This document shows positions 55,119-63,096 of a stretch of DNA of 64,000 nucleotides, in pieces. The position numbers were made by a program, and so were the translations under genes. Under the pieces are notes generated by a model. The model made no database searches. It was not told the origin of the DNA and was given only the letters and a program-made list of their open reading frames with translations. The DNA lies in contig NZ_JAHZSS010000001.1 of the NCBI RefSeq assembly GCF_019457915.1, positions 310,001-374,000 on the forward strand, written 5' to 3'. The DNA is from Neiella holothuriorum (lineage in GTDB: Bacteria > Pseudomonadota > Gammaproteobacteria > Enterobacterales > Neiellaceae). Numbering within the stretch: position 1 is the stretch's first letter; each line of letters begins with the position of its first letter.

Positions 55119-56204
55119 ATGAATTTATTGCAAGCCTATTCCGACCTCCTTTCCGTTATTGCCGCGCAGAATGATGGTTGGTCTGTTAAAACAAAGTCTC
55201 CCTTTACCATCTCCCGCGAAATTGACGAAAGCCAGCTAGCACTGTCAATTAGTGCTCATGGCAGTGAGACCAAGGCCCACCTTTATTTCAATTTATATGA
55301 CGACGACGCCTTAACGGAGTTGGCAGCGAAGGTATTAAAGGCGCAACAAAAAGAGACAATTCAAAAGAAAGATGACGATTCAGGTCTGTTTATCATTATT
55401 GATTCAGATGGCTTTGCTGTGGCTTACGATGCAACCGACGTCAGTATCGAAGATTTTACTAAACAGTTTGATAGCCTTGTTGAGACGGCTGATTCCTTGT
55501 TGATGAAAGTGGTCACCAGTGCCCAAAACGCGATAAAAGAAAGCGAAGAGGCGGCGCCACAAACCAACGAAGCGTCACAAGCGCATGCTCAGCCGTTAGC
55601 AAAAGTTCTTGAGCAGTACTTTGCGGAAAAAGAGTACAAAAACAGTCATCAAGAAGAAAGAGAGCGCTATGTTTTCGGTTTTTCGACTACAAAATACATT
55701 AATCCAAAGGGCGACCAGAATGTTAATGTTGTCATCAACTATTCAGACAAAGAACTACTGCGTCTTGAAACACCGTGGCTGTACCAGTTTGATTTGGATA
55801 AAACCGAATATAGTTTAATCGCTACTGCCATTGCCTGGTTTCAATTCGAGTACAAGTTTTTGGCAATGTCGCTCGATCCCTCCGACGGCGAATTAAAAGT
55901 ATCCATCGACATACCGCTGGGCGAGGGGACACTACACACCACCCAAATTCATCGGATTGTGACTTTTATTATCCAGTTCACAGAAGCCACTTATGAAGAG
56001 CTTTTCTCGCTGCTGCTATCTGACAGCCAAGCTGCCGGCAAAAAGCTTAAAGGCTTGCTTGACGGCTACAAAGACAAAGTCGACGATCGCCGCTGGGTCG
56101 AATCAGTAAAAGATAAGATGCAAAGCTTAACTGAGGATCAGAAGCAAGCGATTGAGGCCATACTCGAGCAACAAAACAGTGAAAGCAATCGGGATGGCAT
56201 CTAA
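55119..56204 (+). CDS. YbjN / type III secretion chaperone-like protein, partner of Clp-FtsH
   Basis: About 361 residues, soluble, acidic. Not assigned to a named family. By eye it has two alpha-beta domains resembling the YbjN/CesT fold. The first covers about 1-140: FTISREIDESQLALSISAHG and LFIIIDSDGFAVAYDATDVS, then a helix. The second covers about 155-310: KVLEQYFAEKEYKNSH, DQNVNVVINYSDKELLRLE, and FLAMSLDPSDGELKVSIDIP followed by a long helix. A helical C-terminal tail ends QQNSESNRDGI. Such folds bind partner proteins. The ATG at 55119 has GGA seven bases upstream; 55107 is an alternative without a site. The stop overlaps the next start by one base (TAATG). Confidence 0.7.
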   Translation: MNLLQAYSDLLSVIAAQNDGWSVKTKSPFTISREIDESQLALSISAHGSETKAHLYFNLYDDDALTELAAKVLKAQQKETIQKKDDDSGLFIIIDSDGFAVAYDATDVSIEDFTKQFDSLVETADSLLMKVVTSAQNAIKESEEAAPQTNEASQAHAQPLAKVLEQYFAEKEYKNSHQEERERYVFGFSTTKYINPKGDQNVNVVINYSDKELLRLETPWLYQFDLDKTEYSLIATAIAWFQFEYKFLAMSLDPSDGELKVSIDIPLGEGTLHTTQIHRIVTFIIQFTEATYEELFSLLLSDSQAAGKKLKGLLDGYKDKVDDRRWVESVKDKMQSLTEDQKQAIEAILEQQNSESNRDGI

Positions 56205-57637
56205 TGGCAGATAAGGCTCAGAAGGCTTACTCCCATCACTGGTTGAAACGGACACTGTTCAGCCCTGAAAGCCAACTCATTGTCTGGACGCTGTTTTTTG
56301 GCGCCGTCACATTTATCCTGTTTTGGCTCACGATAAAGTGGCAGCTGATGCCTGCAGCCCTTGTGAAGCCTTACATCTCACAGGAAGACACTGGCATTTT
56401 TGATGCGCTTGGTGGCTGGGCATTAGGATTTGCAGGCGCATTAGTCGCCATCCGTATTGCAGGTCTGACGGCCAGCATTCAGCAAAACGATTCCATCCGC
56501 GAGCAAGTCAAAGTGTGGGCTGAACACGTTGACCGTATTTCGACCCTGAACTCTCGGCTGACCCGTTCAATTTCTGACGCCAAGCGAGCCAGTGCCGCAG
56601 TACTGTTACACGCAAAAGAGATCTACCACGAAGAAAACATTCCCGCTTTTTTGACCAATACCTTATCGGGCAAACCTAAGAGCACGGTTAAGTCTCAGCT
56701 CAATCATGATCCGGAAAGCCGTTTGCAGGAAAAGCTAGAAGATAAACTTGAGGTGCTTGTAGAAACGATCGAAGAGGCGTTCAAAGACTCTATCTTTCGT
56801 TCCGTGTTGTACTTCACTGCGCAACAAGAACAAGAATCTCTCAGTCGAAAGCCCAATTTCAGTAAAGCGTCAAAATCTACTTCAGAATCAGAAAGTAATC
56901 ATCAGCAAGAGAACTATGTTGATACTTTTTTTGAATCTGAAGAAGCACGTATCGCGGTAGAGCGTATCGTTCGCGAAGATGACGACTTCTTTAATGTACT
57001 TAACGTGATCAGTGGCCTTAACAAGGGCGTGAGAAACTTTGGGATTGGTCTCATGGAATTGCGGGCGATGCCGTTGTTTGACCACTTTCGGCAAGACCTA
57101 CTGCGTATTTCTTCGTTTCAACAGAAGAAGAGCAAATCTGCTGACGACAATCTAGAAATTGCAGAAGCTGCTTGGCTGTTCTTAGGACTATTACTTTCTC
57201 GCAGAAAGCGCGATAACTCAGTTGTTAGCCAAAACGACGGCTTTGTGATCATCGCTCTGTTACTCGGTTCGTTACCGACAGAAGAAACCATTGAACAATA
57301 CTTGAGTAGCAAATTTAAAGAATCTGAAAAGACGTATTCAAAAGTTGGTAAAGCCCTGATGGTTCGAGAAATCGAAGAACTATCGAAACAACTTTATTAC
57401 GTGAAAGGAGAGGAGTTGTCAGAGCTTGCTGATTTGATCATCAAGTGTAGTAACAACCTTGCTTACCTGAATGTACTTACAAAAAGTACTGCGGTTAGTG
57501 CTGCTTACGAAGAAAAATACAATATTGGCTCTCAAGGCGGGTCGGACAATGCAAACTTGCGCGGGGGGCGAAATCAAGCGGCGTCTGAGCAAGGTGGTAG
57601 CAACCGAGGGCAGCAACGATCCGATAAAAAGAGCTAA
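56204..57637 (+). CDS. Two-helix membrane protein with long helical cytoplasmic region
   Basis: 477 residues, family not recognised. Two membrane helices lie near the N terminus (about 24-46, LIVWTLFFGAVTFILFWLTI; about 68-90, GGWALGFAGALVAIRIAGLT), linked by a short loop. A long charged, mostly helical part follows, with coiled-coil character around 95-140 and 170-200, and a Gly/Asn/Gln-rich tail (SQGGSDNANLRGGRNQAASE). The helix-loop-helix plus helical layout is reminiscent of putative phage abortive-infection membrane proteins (putAbiC type), but the resemblance is weak. Translationally coupled to the preceding gene, so the two products probably act together. Confidence 0.7.
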   Translation: MADKAQKAYSHHWLKRTLFSPESQLIVWTLFFGAVTFILFWLTIKWQLMPAALVKPYISQEDTGIFDALGGWALGFAGALVAIRIAGLTASIQQNDSIREQVKVWAEHVDRISTLNSRLTRSISDAKRASAAVLLHAKEIYHEENIPAFLTNTLSGKPKSTVKSQLNHDPESRLQEKLEDKLEVLVETIEEAFKDSIFRSVLYFTAQQEQESLSRKPNFSKASKSTSESESNHQQENYVDTFFESEEARIAVERIVREDDDFFNVLNVISGLNKGVRNFGIGLMELRAMPLFDHFRQDLLRISSFQQKKSKSADDNLEIAEAAWLFLGLLLSRRKRDNSVVSQNDGFVIIALLLGSLPTEETIEQYLSSKFKESEKTYSKVGKALMVREIEELSKQLYYVKGEELSELADLIIKCSNNLAYLNVLTKSTAVSAAYEEKYNIGSQGGSDNANLRGGRNQAASEQGGSNRGQQRSDKKS

Positions 57638-57687
57638 CCTTCCAGCAAACCTTTTGCGCTAATTCAACTGGTATTGAAGGTTGAACT

Positions 57688-57718
57688 GCCTGCTCGCTTT
57701 GCCCTAAAGCGAGCAGGC
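57688..57718. terminator. Terminator hairpin closing the Clp-FtsH partner operon
   Basis: Perfect 13-base arms gcctgctcgcttt/aaagcgagcaggc with a five-base loop, 50 bp past the stop and between converging genes. It may serve both. Confidence 0.65.
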
Positions 57719-57760
57719 TACTATTCAGCAATACTGCCGAATAGGGCGCTTAACTCAAAC

Positions 57761-58618
57761 TCATTCGCTACTTTCGGTGGCAACTGGCATCCCCACAATA
57801 TCGTGAATTCGCTGTTGAACATCCGAGTAATGAGTTGACTCAACAAACCCAATGGAAAAGGTATTGGGCGTATTTAAAAACTTATCTTTGTGCAGGCGGC
57901 CAAAGCCCATCACCGTCATAAACGGTCGGTGCTCGTAGCTATCGGCTAACGCATCATCGTCATGTTGCACAACATAAAGCATTCTAGAGCTGTCAGCATC
58001 GCCAAAGGCAAACCATTCCGGTGCTGGTAAATCGCCGTGGTGAGACTCTTCAATCGGGTGCTTTTTGTCATCCACAGAAGCAAACCAGAAATCAGTTTTG
58101 TCCATGCTGCCACCTGGCACGCCTTCGTATAGCACCCAGTAATGGAAACCGGGGCTCACGCGCGTCATGGTGAAATCACAACGATCAGGGTAAAAATCGT
58201 ATACGCCTTGCCACTTAGTGTTGCCAGATGTGAACACAATCCGCACATGCTGTGCTGAATTGATGGCTACCTCTGAGCTTGAAAAGTCGGTAGTGGCGTT
58301 CTGCGCATGAAAGTAATTGCCATCTTGCTTGTGCACGGCATTAGGAAAACCACGATATTCGCCTTGGTGGCCAGAACCTTTTTTGTTGTGGAACCCCAGC
58401 CAATTGACGCCATCTCTGTCGACAATTGACGACAGACCACCGCCTTGCTTTTCCAAATAGAAGGTCGCATCAGCAAGGGTGATGATGTACGCCGGCAGTT
58501 TACCCGCCGACTCATCAACCCCGTGGCTCAATTGAACGCTGTCTTGGTTGGCCCAAACATGGGAGGCTGCCATTAGCGCGACAGCAGTTATTGTTAGTCG
58601 TTTGATGGTTGATTTCAT
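57761..58618 (-). CDS. Secreted protein of unknown function in a sugar-acid cluster
   Basis: 285 residues with a signal peptide (RLTITAVALMAASHVWANQD). The mature protein is beta-rich: IITLADATFYLEKQGGGLSS, DRDGVNWLGFHNKKGSG, YRGFPNAVHKQDGNYFHAQN, DFYPDRCDFTMTRV and YWVLYEGVPGGSMD. I recall similar periplasmic proteins in carbohydrate loci of Planctomycetes and Bacteroidetes, without a known function; a sugar-binding or polysaccharide-acting beta sandwich is plausible. Its ATG overlaps the symporter stop (ATGA), so it is the last gene of the operon. The frame extends upstream to 58738 inside the symporter gene. Confidence 0.75.
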   Translation of the reverse strand: MKSTIKRLTITAVALMAASHVWANQDSVQLSHGVDESAGKLPAYIITLADATFYLEKQGGGLSSIVDRDGVNWLGFHNKKGSGHQGEYRGFPNAVHKQDGNYFHAQNATTDFSSSEVAINSAQHVRIVFTSGNTKWQGVYDFYPDRCDFTMTRVSPGFHYWVLYEGVPGGSMDKTDFWFASVDDKKHPIEESHHGDLPAPEWFAFGDADSSRMLYVVQHDDDALADSYEHRPFMTVMGFGRLHKDKFLNTPNTFSIGFVESTHYSDVQQRIHDIVGMPVATESSE

Positions 58619-60396
58619 GACTCGGCTTTCACCTCTGATACGGCGACCAATGCTTCTTTTGGTGTGGCACTCTTTTTCAAAAGAGCGCCAATCAACAAAA
58701 TTGTGGCGGCGCAAGCAACGAACACGAGCCGGCCCCACAACGGATTCGGGATTAAGGCCATCAGCATCATGCCCGACCCCATAATCATCACCATGGTGCC
58801 TAGTTTATTGCGTTGCTGGCAGTCGTAATCATCTTGTTCGTCACCGGCAATCACTGGCTTTTGCAGATCGGCAAAGAAGGCCTCTCGCTCGGCTTTGTGC
58901 TCGTCCTTCGACTCGACATAAAACAAGCTGGTCAGGCAGAAGAAGCCTGCGGTTACAAACAAGTGTGCAGCAATGGTAAGCATCAGGTTCATATCCACCG
59001 ACTCACGACGGGTCAACTCACCTAAACCAAACCAATCGGCCACCACTTGCGGCGTGATCACATTCATCATCAGCCACGAGATAAACAAGCCCAGCGCCAC
59101 GGTTGCCCATGGTGCCCACTTCGGCGTGTTACGAATAAACAGACCGACGATGAGTGGAATAAGCAACGGCACCTGAATCATGGTGGACAGCTGCATCATC
59201 AGATCGAACAGGCTCAGTTGTTTTAGTGAACCAAAGAACAACGCCACCATAATGACCAGCAAACCACTAACGAAACTGACCAAACGACTGATGCTCAGCA
59301 ACTTGATATCATCTACTTTGCGCTGTTTGCGTGCCAACAGTGGCTGATAAATGCTGCGAACAAAAATGCCCGCATTTTTGTTCAGCGCTGAATCCATCGA
59401 CGACATGGTGGCAGCAAACAAACCGGCCATGAGCAAGCCAACGGTGCCCAGCGGCATCGCATTACGGGTAAATACTAAGTACACCGCATCCGCCGCTTTA
59501 TTGCCCAAAGAGGAATAAGCCGAGGCTGCATCTGGGTACAAAATGGCAGAAGCCCAAGGCGGCACAAACCAAATGATGCTACCAAAGCCCATTAATCCCA
59601 TGGCCAGCAGAGCCGCTTTTCGGGCGTTATGGGTATCTTTAGCGTTAAGGAACCGAAACGAGTCGTTCAAGTTCATAATGGTGATCATCTGCTTGGCGAG
59701 GAAGAACACAAACGTGCCGACTAACAACAGCGGGTAGTTCATGTCTGGGCCAATGAAAAAGTTACTCGGGAATTGAGTCACCAGTTCACCGGGGCCACCG
59801 ACCATCACCAAGGCAACAATGGCACAAGCGATTGAAACCACAGCCACCACTAGGGTTTGCACAAAGTCGGAGGCCACCACGCCCCACGCGCCTGAGAGCA
59901 CCGACACAAACAACACGGTGAGCCCAGTGGCAATAATGGTGACGCTGATATCGGCATCGAACACGGCACTGGCAAACACGCCTAGCGCATTGAGCCAGAC
60001 GCCAGCATTAATCAAACTGAAGACAATCAGCGCCCAAGAAAAGAACGCTTCATTTTGCGAACCGAAACGACGCTTAATGCCCTGACTTGGCGTGTCGACC
60101 CGCATTTGACGAAAGCGGTGCGAGAAATACGCCCAGCCGCAGAAGTATGCAAAGGTATTGGCGAAGAACACTAAACTCACGGCAAAGCCGTCAGTAAAGG
60201 CTTTGCCCGCTGCACCGGTAAACGTCCAAGCTGAAAATTGCGCCATAAATGCGGTGGAGCCAACCATCCACCACAACATGCGGCCACCACCGCGGAAATA
60301 ATCGCTGGTGGAGTGCTTGGCCATGCGCTTAAACGCAAAGCCAATGCCTACAATCATCACAAAATACCCGGCAATGACTAAATACTCATACTGCAT
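58615..60396 (-). CDS. Sodium:solute symporter (SSS family)
   Basis: A 593-residue inner-membrane carrier with about 14 helices, likely sodium-driven. Characteristic segments are STSDYFRGGGRMLWWMVGST, FSAWTFTGAAGKAF, ADFVQTLVVAVVSIACAIV and the GLFAATMSSMDSALNKNAGI region, where the sodium-site Ser/Thr residues lie. A charged cytoplasmic stretch (SKDEHKAEREAFFADLQKP) precedes the last helices. An AGAGGT site precedes the ATG. The substrate is probably the sugar or sugar acid handled by the flanking oxidoreductase and dehydratase. Confidence 0.9.
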   Translation of the reverse strand: MQYEYLVIAGYFVMIVGIGFAFKRMAKHSTSDYFRGGGRMLWWMVGSTAFMAQFSAWTFTGAAGKAFTDGFAVSLVFFANTFAYFCGWAYFSHRFRQMRVDTPSQGIKRRFGSQNEAFFSWALIVFSLINAGVWLNALGVFASAVFDADISVTIIATGLTVLFVSVLSGAWGVVASDFVQTLVVAVVSIACAIVALVMVGGPGELVTQFPSNFFIGPDMNYPLLLVGTFVFFLAKQMITIMNLNDSFRFLNAKDTHNARKAALLAMGLMGFGSIIWFVPPWASAILYPDAASAYSSLGNKAADAVYLVFTRNAMPLGTVGLLMAGLFAATMSSMDSALNKNAGIFVRSIYQPLLARKQRKVDDIKLLSISRLVSFVSGLLVIMVALFFGSLKQLSLFDLMMQLSTMIQVPLLIPLIVGLFIRNTPKWAPWATVALGLFISWLMMNVITPQVVADWFGLGELTRRESVDMNLMLTIAAHLFVTAGFFCLTSLFYVESKDEHKAEREAFFADLQKPVIAGDEQDDYDCQQRNKLGTMVMIMGSGMMLMALIPNPLWGRLVFVACAATILLIGALLKKSATPKEALVAVSEVKAES

Positions 60397-60407
60397 GAGC
60401 GTACCTC

Positions 60408-61547
60408 TTATTGCAGGTGTGTCACGTCAACCCAGTTGTCGTTTTGACGAATTAAGTCAATGAGTTGCTGATATTGGCTACCTTCTTTGAAGGTTTGGTA
60501 AGGCGCAACCGATTGGCCTTGAATGTCTTTCACAAATTCGCGGATCAGATAGCGCCAGTTGCGTTCGGTATCACCGTCCACATCCGGTATATCTGCAGCA
60601 ATGTCGGCAGGGAGAGGCAGCTCTTGCCAGGTTTTATTGTCACCGTATAAATACAGTGGGCCGCTACCGTAATGGCCTTTGATGTAGATAGACCCTTTGC
60701 TGCCATAAAACGCGATGTAGTCTTCGTTAAAGCGCGGGTGCAAGCCGCCGTGTTTAAACAGCACAGAAACAGGCTGCTTGGCCATTTCTGATTCCAGTTG
60801 AGCCAGCACCGTATAGGACCATTCAACGTTCGATTCGCCCCATTTCAGCGAGGGATCGTTAAGATCTTTTGGAATGAAATCACGGCGGGTTTTAAAGTTA
60901 TGAACACCTTCAACGATGGGCGCTTTGCCTAAATCGTCACGTACTTCGCCATTGATCGAGAGGATTTTCTCACCGATTACGGAGGTGACAATCGACAGCT
61001 TGTGGGTGAAGTTGTTGTTCAGGCGGCCACCGCCATCTTCTTTGCGATGTGACCAGCCAAATGGAATATCGCGCTCAAGATTAAAATGTGAAATACACTC
61101 CACTTCCAGCGGCTCTCCAATGGCTCCCTCGGCCACTAACCGTTTGGCATGCATCACATCGGGCATATAACGGAAGCTGGCAGCAAACGCCGTTTTAACG
61201 CCCTTGGCCACCGCCAGATCGTGCAGTGCTTTGGCGGTTTCGCCGCTCTGCGTTAGTGGTTTGTCGCAAAACACATGGCAGCCAAATTCAATTGCTTGAG
61301 TAATTGGGTCGTAGTGCGCACCGCCCGGCGTAGCAATGGTGACGGCATCGGGTTTACAATCTTGCAGTGCTTGCTGCCAATCGGTGCCCGCATAAGGAAT
61401 GCCCATTTTTTTGGCCACTTCGTTCACCACACTTTCGGTACGACCGACAATGCCGACAATTTCGGCACCGGCATAACGAAATGCTTCAGCATGACCCTGA
61501 CCCGCAAAACCTGTTCCGTGTACTAAAACTTTTACTTTATTGCTCAT
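60408..61547 (-). CDS. Gfo/Idh/MocA family oxidoreductase
   Basis: A 379-residue NAD(P)-dependent sugar dehydrogenase-like enzyme. The N-terminal Rossmann motif is VHGTGFAGQGHAEAF (GxGxxG near residues 11-16), then IATPGGAHYDPITQAIE and CDKPLTQSGETAK, where the lysine of the EKP-type motif is kept as DKP. The C-terminal alpha/beta domain has HFNLERDIPFGWSHRKEDGG with a likely catalytic His. A CAGGT site precedes the ATG. Eleven bases separate it from the symporter gene. The sugar substrate is unknown; oxidation at a ring carbon before dehydration would fit the cluster. Confidence 0.9.
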   Translation of the reverse strand: MSNKVKVLVHGTGFAGQGHAEAFRYAGAEIVGIVGRTESVVNEVAKKMGIPYAGTDWQQALQDCKPDAVTIATPGGAHYDPITQAIEFGCHVFCDKPLTQSGETAKALHDLAVAKGVKTAFAASFRYMPDVMHAKRLVAEGAIGEPLEVECISHFNLERDIPFGWSHRKEDGGGRLNNNFTHKLSIVTSVIGEKILSINGEVRDDLGKAPIVEGVHNFKTRRDFIPKDLNDPSLKWGESNVEWSYTVLAQLESEMAKQPVSVLFKHGGLHPRFNEDYIAFYGSKGSIYIKGHYGSGPLYLYGDNKTWQELPLPADIAADIPDVDGDTERNWRYLIREFVKDIQGQSVAPYQTFKEGSQYQQLIDLIRQNDNWVDVTHLQ

Positions 61548-61621
61548 CGTGTTACCTGACTAAATTGATTCATCGTTTTGACTGTAGTGCTGGCATTTAG
61601 TGCCAGCCATGTCGTTGTTTA

Positions 61622-62839
61622 TTACCAGTTCCAAAGCGTGCCATCTTCGAGCCGACTGACCGGCAGATAAGAACGTTTGTATGGGAATTGTTCGGCAGCT
61701 TCTTCATTAAAATCGACGCCTAAGCCCGGCGCATCACTAACGTAAGCCATGCCGTTTTCAACGGTAATGCTCTGCTGGAATAGCTGCTGGCTTTGTTCAT
61801 TGCCAAGCCCAACAAATTCCTGAATACCAAAATTAGGTGCCCAAATATTCAAATGGCTGTGCGCGGCAAAGCAGATGGGGGACAAATCAGGCGCACCGTG
61901 AGGCGCCATTTTGACGTTATACAAGCTGGCAAAATCGGCAATGCGACGCAGCGATGTAATGCCGCCAGCATGAGTTGCCGCCACGCGGATGTAGTCGATC
62001 AATTGATTCTGAATGAGATCCTTACAATCCCAGATGGTGTTGTAGGTTTCACCAATGGCCAGTGGAATGGTGGTGTGCTGGCGAATAACCTGATAGTTGT
62101 CTTGGTTTTCTGCCATAGAGGCATCTTCTAAGAACATCAGGTTGTAGGGTTCAAGCATTTTGCCCAAGCGCGCCGACTCAATAGGCGTTAAGCGGCTGTG
62201 CACATCGTGCAGCAATTCAACATCATTGCCTAAACGAGCGCGAGCCTGTGCAAACAAATCACCTACCATGGCAAAGTACTTTTGCGTTGACCATTCTTCT
62301 TCGGGCGGCAGCGGGCGATTGCCTTGCAGCTCAAAGTAATCTTTCTTATCGCCAAGCACGCCATACGTGACAGCTAACCCAGGGATCGCCGACTGCAGGC
62401 GAATGGCTTTGAAGCCTGCATTTTTGAGTTGCTCGGCTTTGTCGAGGGTATCTGCAATGTTCTCGCCGTTGGCATGAGCATACAAGGTCACGCCTTTGCG
62501 GCTTTTGCCACCTAACAATTGGTATACCGGCAAGCCTGCGGCCTTGCCTTTGATGTCCCATAACGCCATATCAATGGCGGCAATTGCAGCCATGTTCACC
62601 GCGCCTTTGCGCCAGTAAACGCCGCGATATAAATACTGCCAAATATCTTCAATATCGTGTGCGCTACGACCAATCAGGCAGGGCGCAACATGTTCTTGCA
62701 AGTAGGTTGCTACGGCCTGCTCGCGGCCATTTAAGGTGGCATCACCCACACCGTAAATGCCGCATTCGGTGATGACTTTGACCGTTACAAAGTTCCGTCC
62801 TGGACTGCAGACAAACACTTTAATCTGTTTGATTTTCAA
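61622..62839 (-). CDS. manD: Mannonate dehydratase-like enolase superfamily enzyme (ManD/RspA)
   Basis: 405 residues. The N-terminal capping domain is KVFVCSPGRNFVTVKVITEC and YGVGDATLNGREQAVATYLQ; the barrel follows with IAAIDMALWDIKGKAAGLPV. Metal ligands are expected in LLHDVHSRLTP (Asp), MFLEDASMAENQ (Glu) and PLAIGETYNTIWDCKDLIQ (Glu). The acid/base His lies in KMAPHGAPDLSP. The C terminus YLPVSRLEDGTLWNW is the ManD hallmark. It should dehydrate D-mannonate or a related sugar acid to the 2-keto-3-deoxy form. The HGAPD motif differs from the HGATD or HGPTD I remember, so substrate is open. Start is TTG at 62839 with a GAGGTG site seven bases upstream. Confidence 0.88.
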   Translation of the reverse strand: MKIKQIKVFVCSPGRNFVTVKVITECGIYGVGDATLNGREQAVATYLQEHVAPCLIGRSAHDIEDIWQYLYRGVYWRKGAVNMAAIAAIDMALWDIKGKAAGLPVYQLLGGKSRKGVTLYAHANGENIADTLDKAEQLKNAGFKAIRLQSAIPGLAVTYGVLGDKKDYFELQGNRPLPPEEEWSTQKYFAMVGDLFAQARARLGNDVELLHDVHSRLTPIESARLGKMLEPYNLMFLEDASMAENQDNYQVIRQHTTIPLAIGETYNTIWDCKDLIQNQLIDYIRVAATHAGGITSLRRIADFASLYNVKMAPHGAPDLSPICFAAHSHLNIWAPNFGIQEFVGLGNEQSQQLFQQSITVENGMAYVSDAPGLGVDFNEEAAEQFPYKRSYLPVSRLEDGTLWNW

Positions 62840-62990
62840 CTGAACACCTCAATTTCACAGGCATTTCATGCCGGACGACTTTTAAGCGGTTTCCGATCCG
62901 AACGCTGCTGTTGCTTAACTCAATTCATGCCCCTCATACACCTGCCTATAAGGCAAAGGGCTAATCATTTCTGATTATATAAAACGGTTT

Positions 62991-63006
62991 ACTAAACCGG
63001 TTTAGT
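62991..63006. promoter_or_regulatory. Operator palindrome for the LacI-type regulator
   Basis: ACTAAACCGGTTTAGT is a perfect 16-bp palindrome with the central CG typical of LacI/GalR operators. A partial second copy (aaacggttta) overlaps it on the left at 62982-62991. It covers the expected transcription start of manD, so bound repressor would block that operon. Confidence 0.7.
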
Positions 63007-63011
63007 TATTT

Positions 63012-63039
63012 AAAATACCACGCAAATGGAGACTGTCAA
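63012..63039 (-). promoter_or_regulatory. Promoter of the manD operon
   Basis: On the minus strand TTGACA (perfect -35) is followed after 16 bases by TATTTT with a TG-type extended -10 (TGG before it). The start falls at about 63000-63006, within the LacI-type operator. The leader to manD is about 165 bases. Confidence 0.6.
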
Positions 63040-63096
63040 TCGATCCCCGCGCCAGTCTTGTTAGAATGTTCCGACGATCACAGATTTGAAGAAGTT

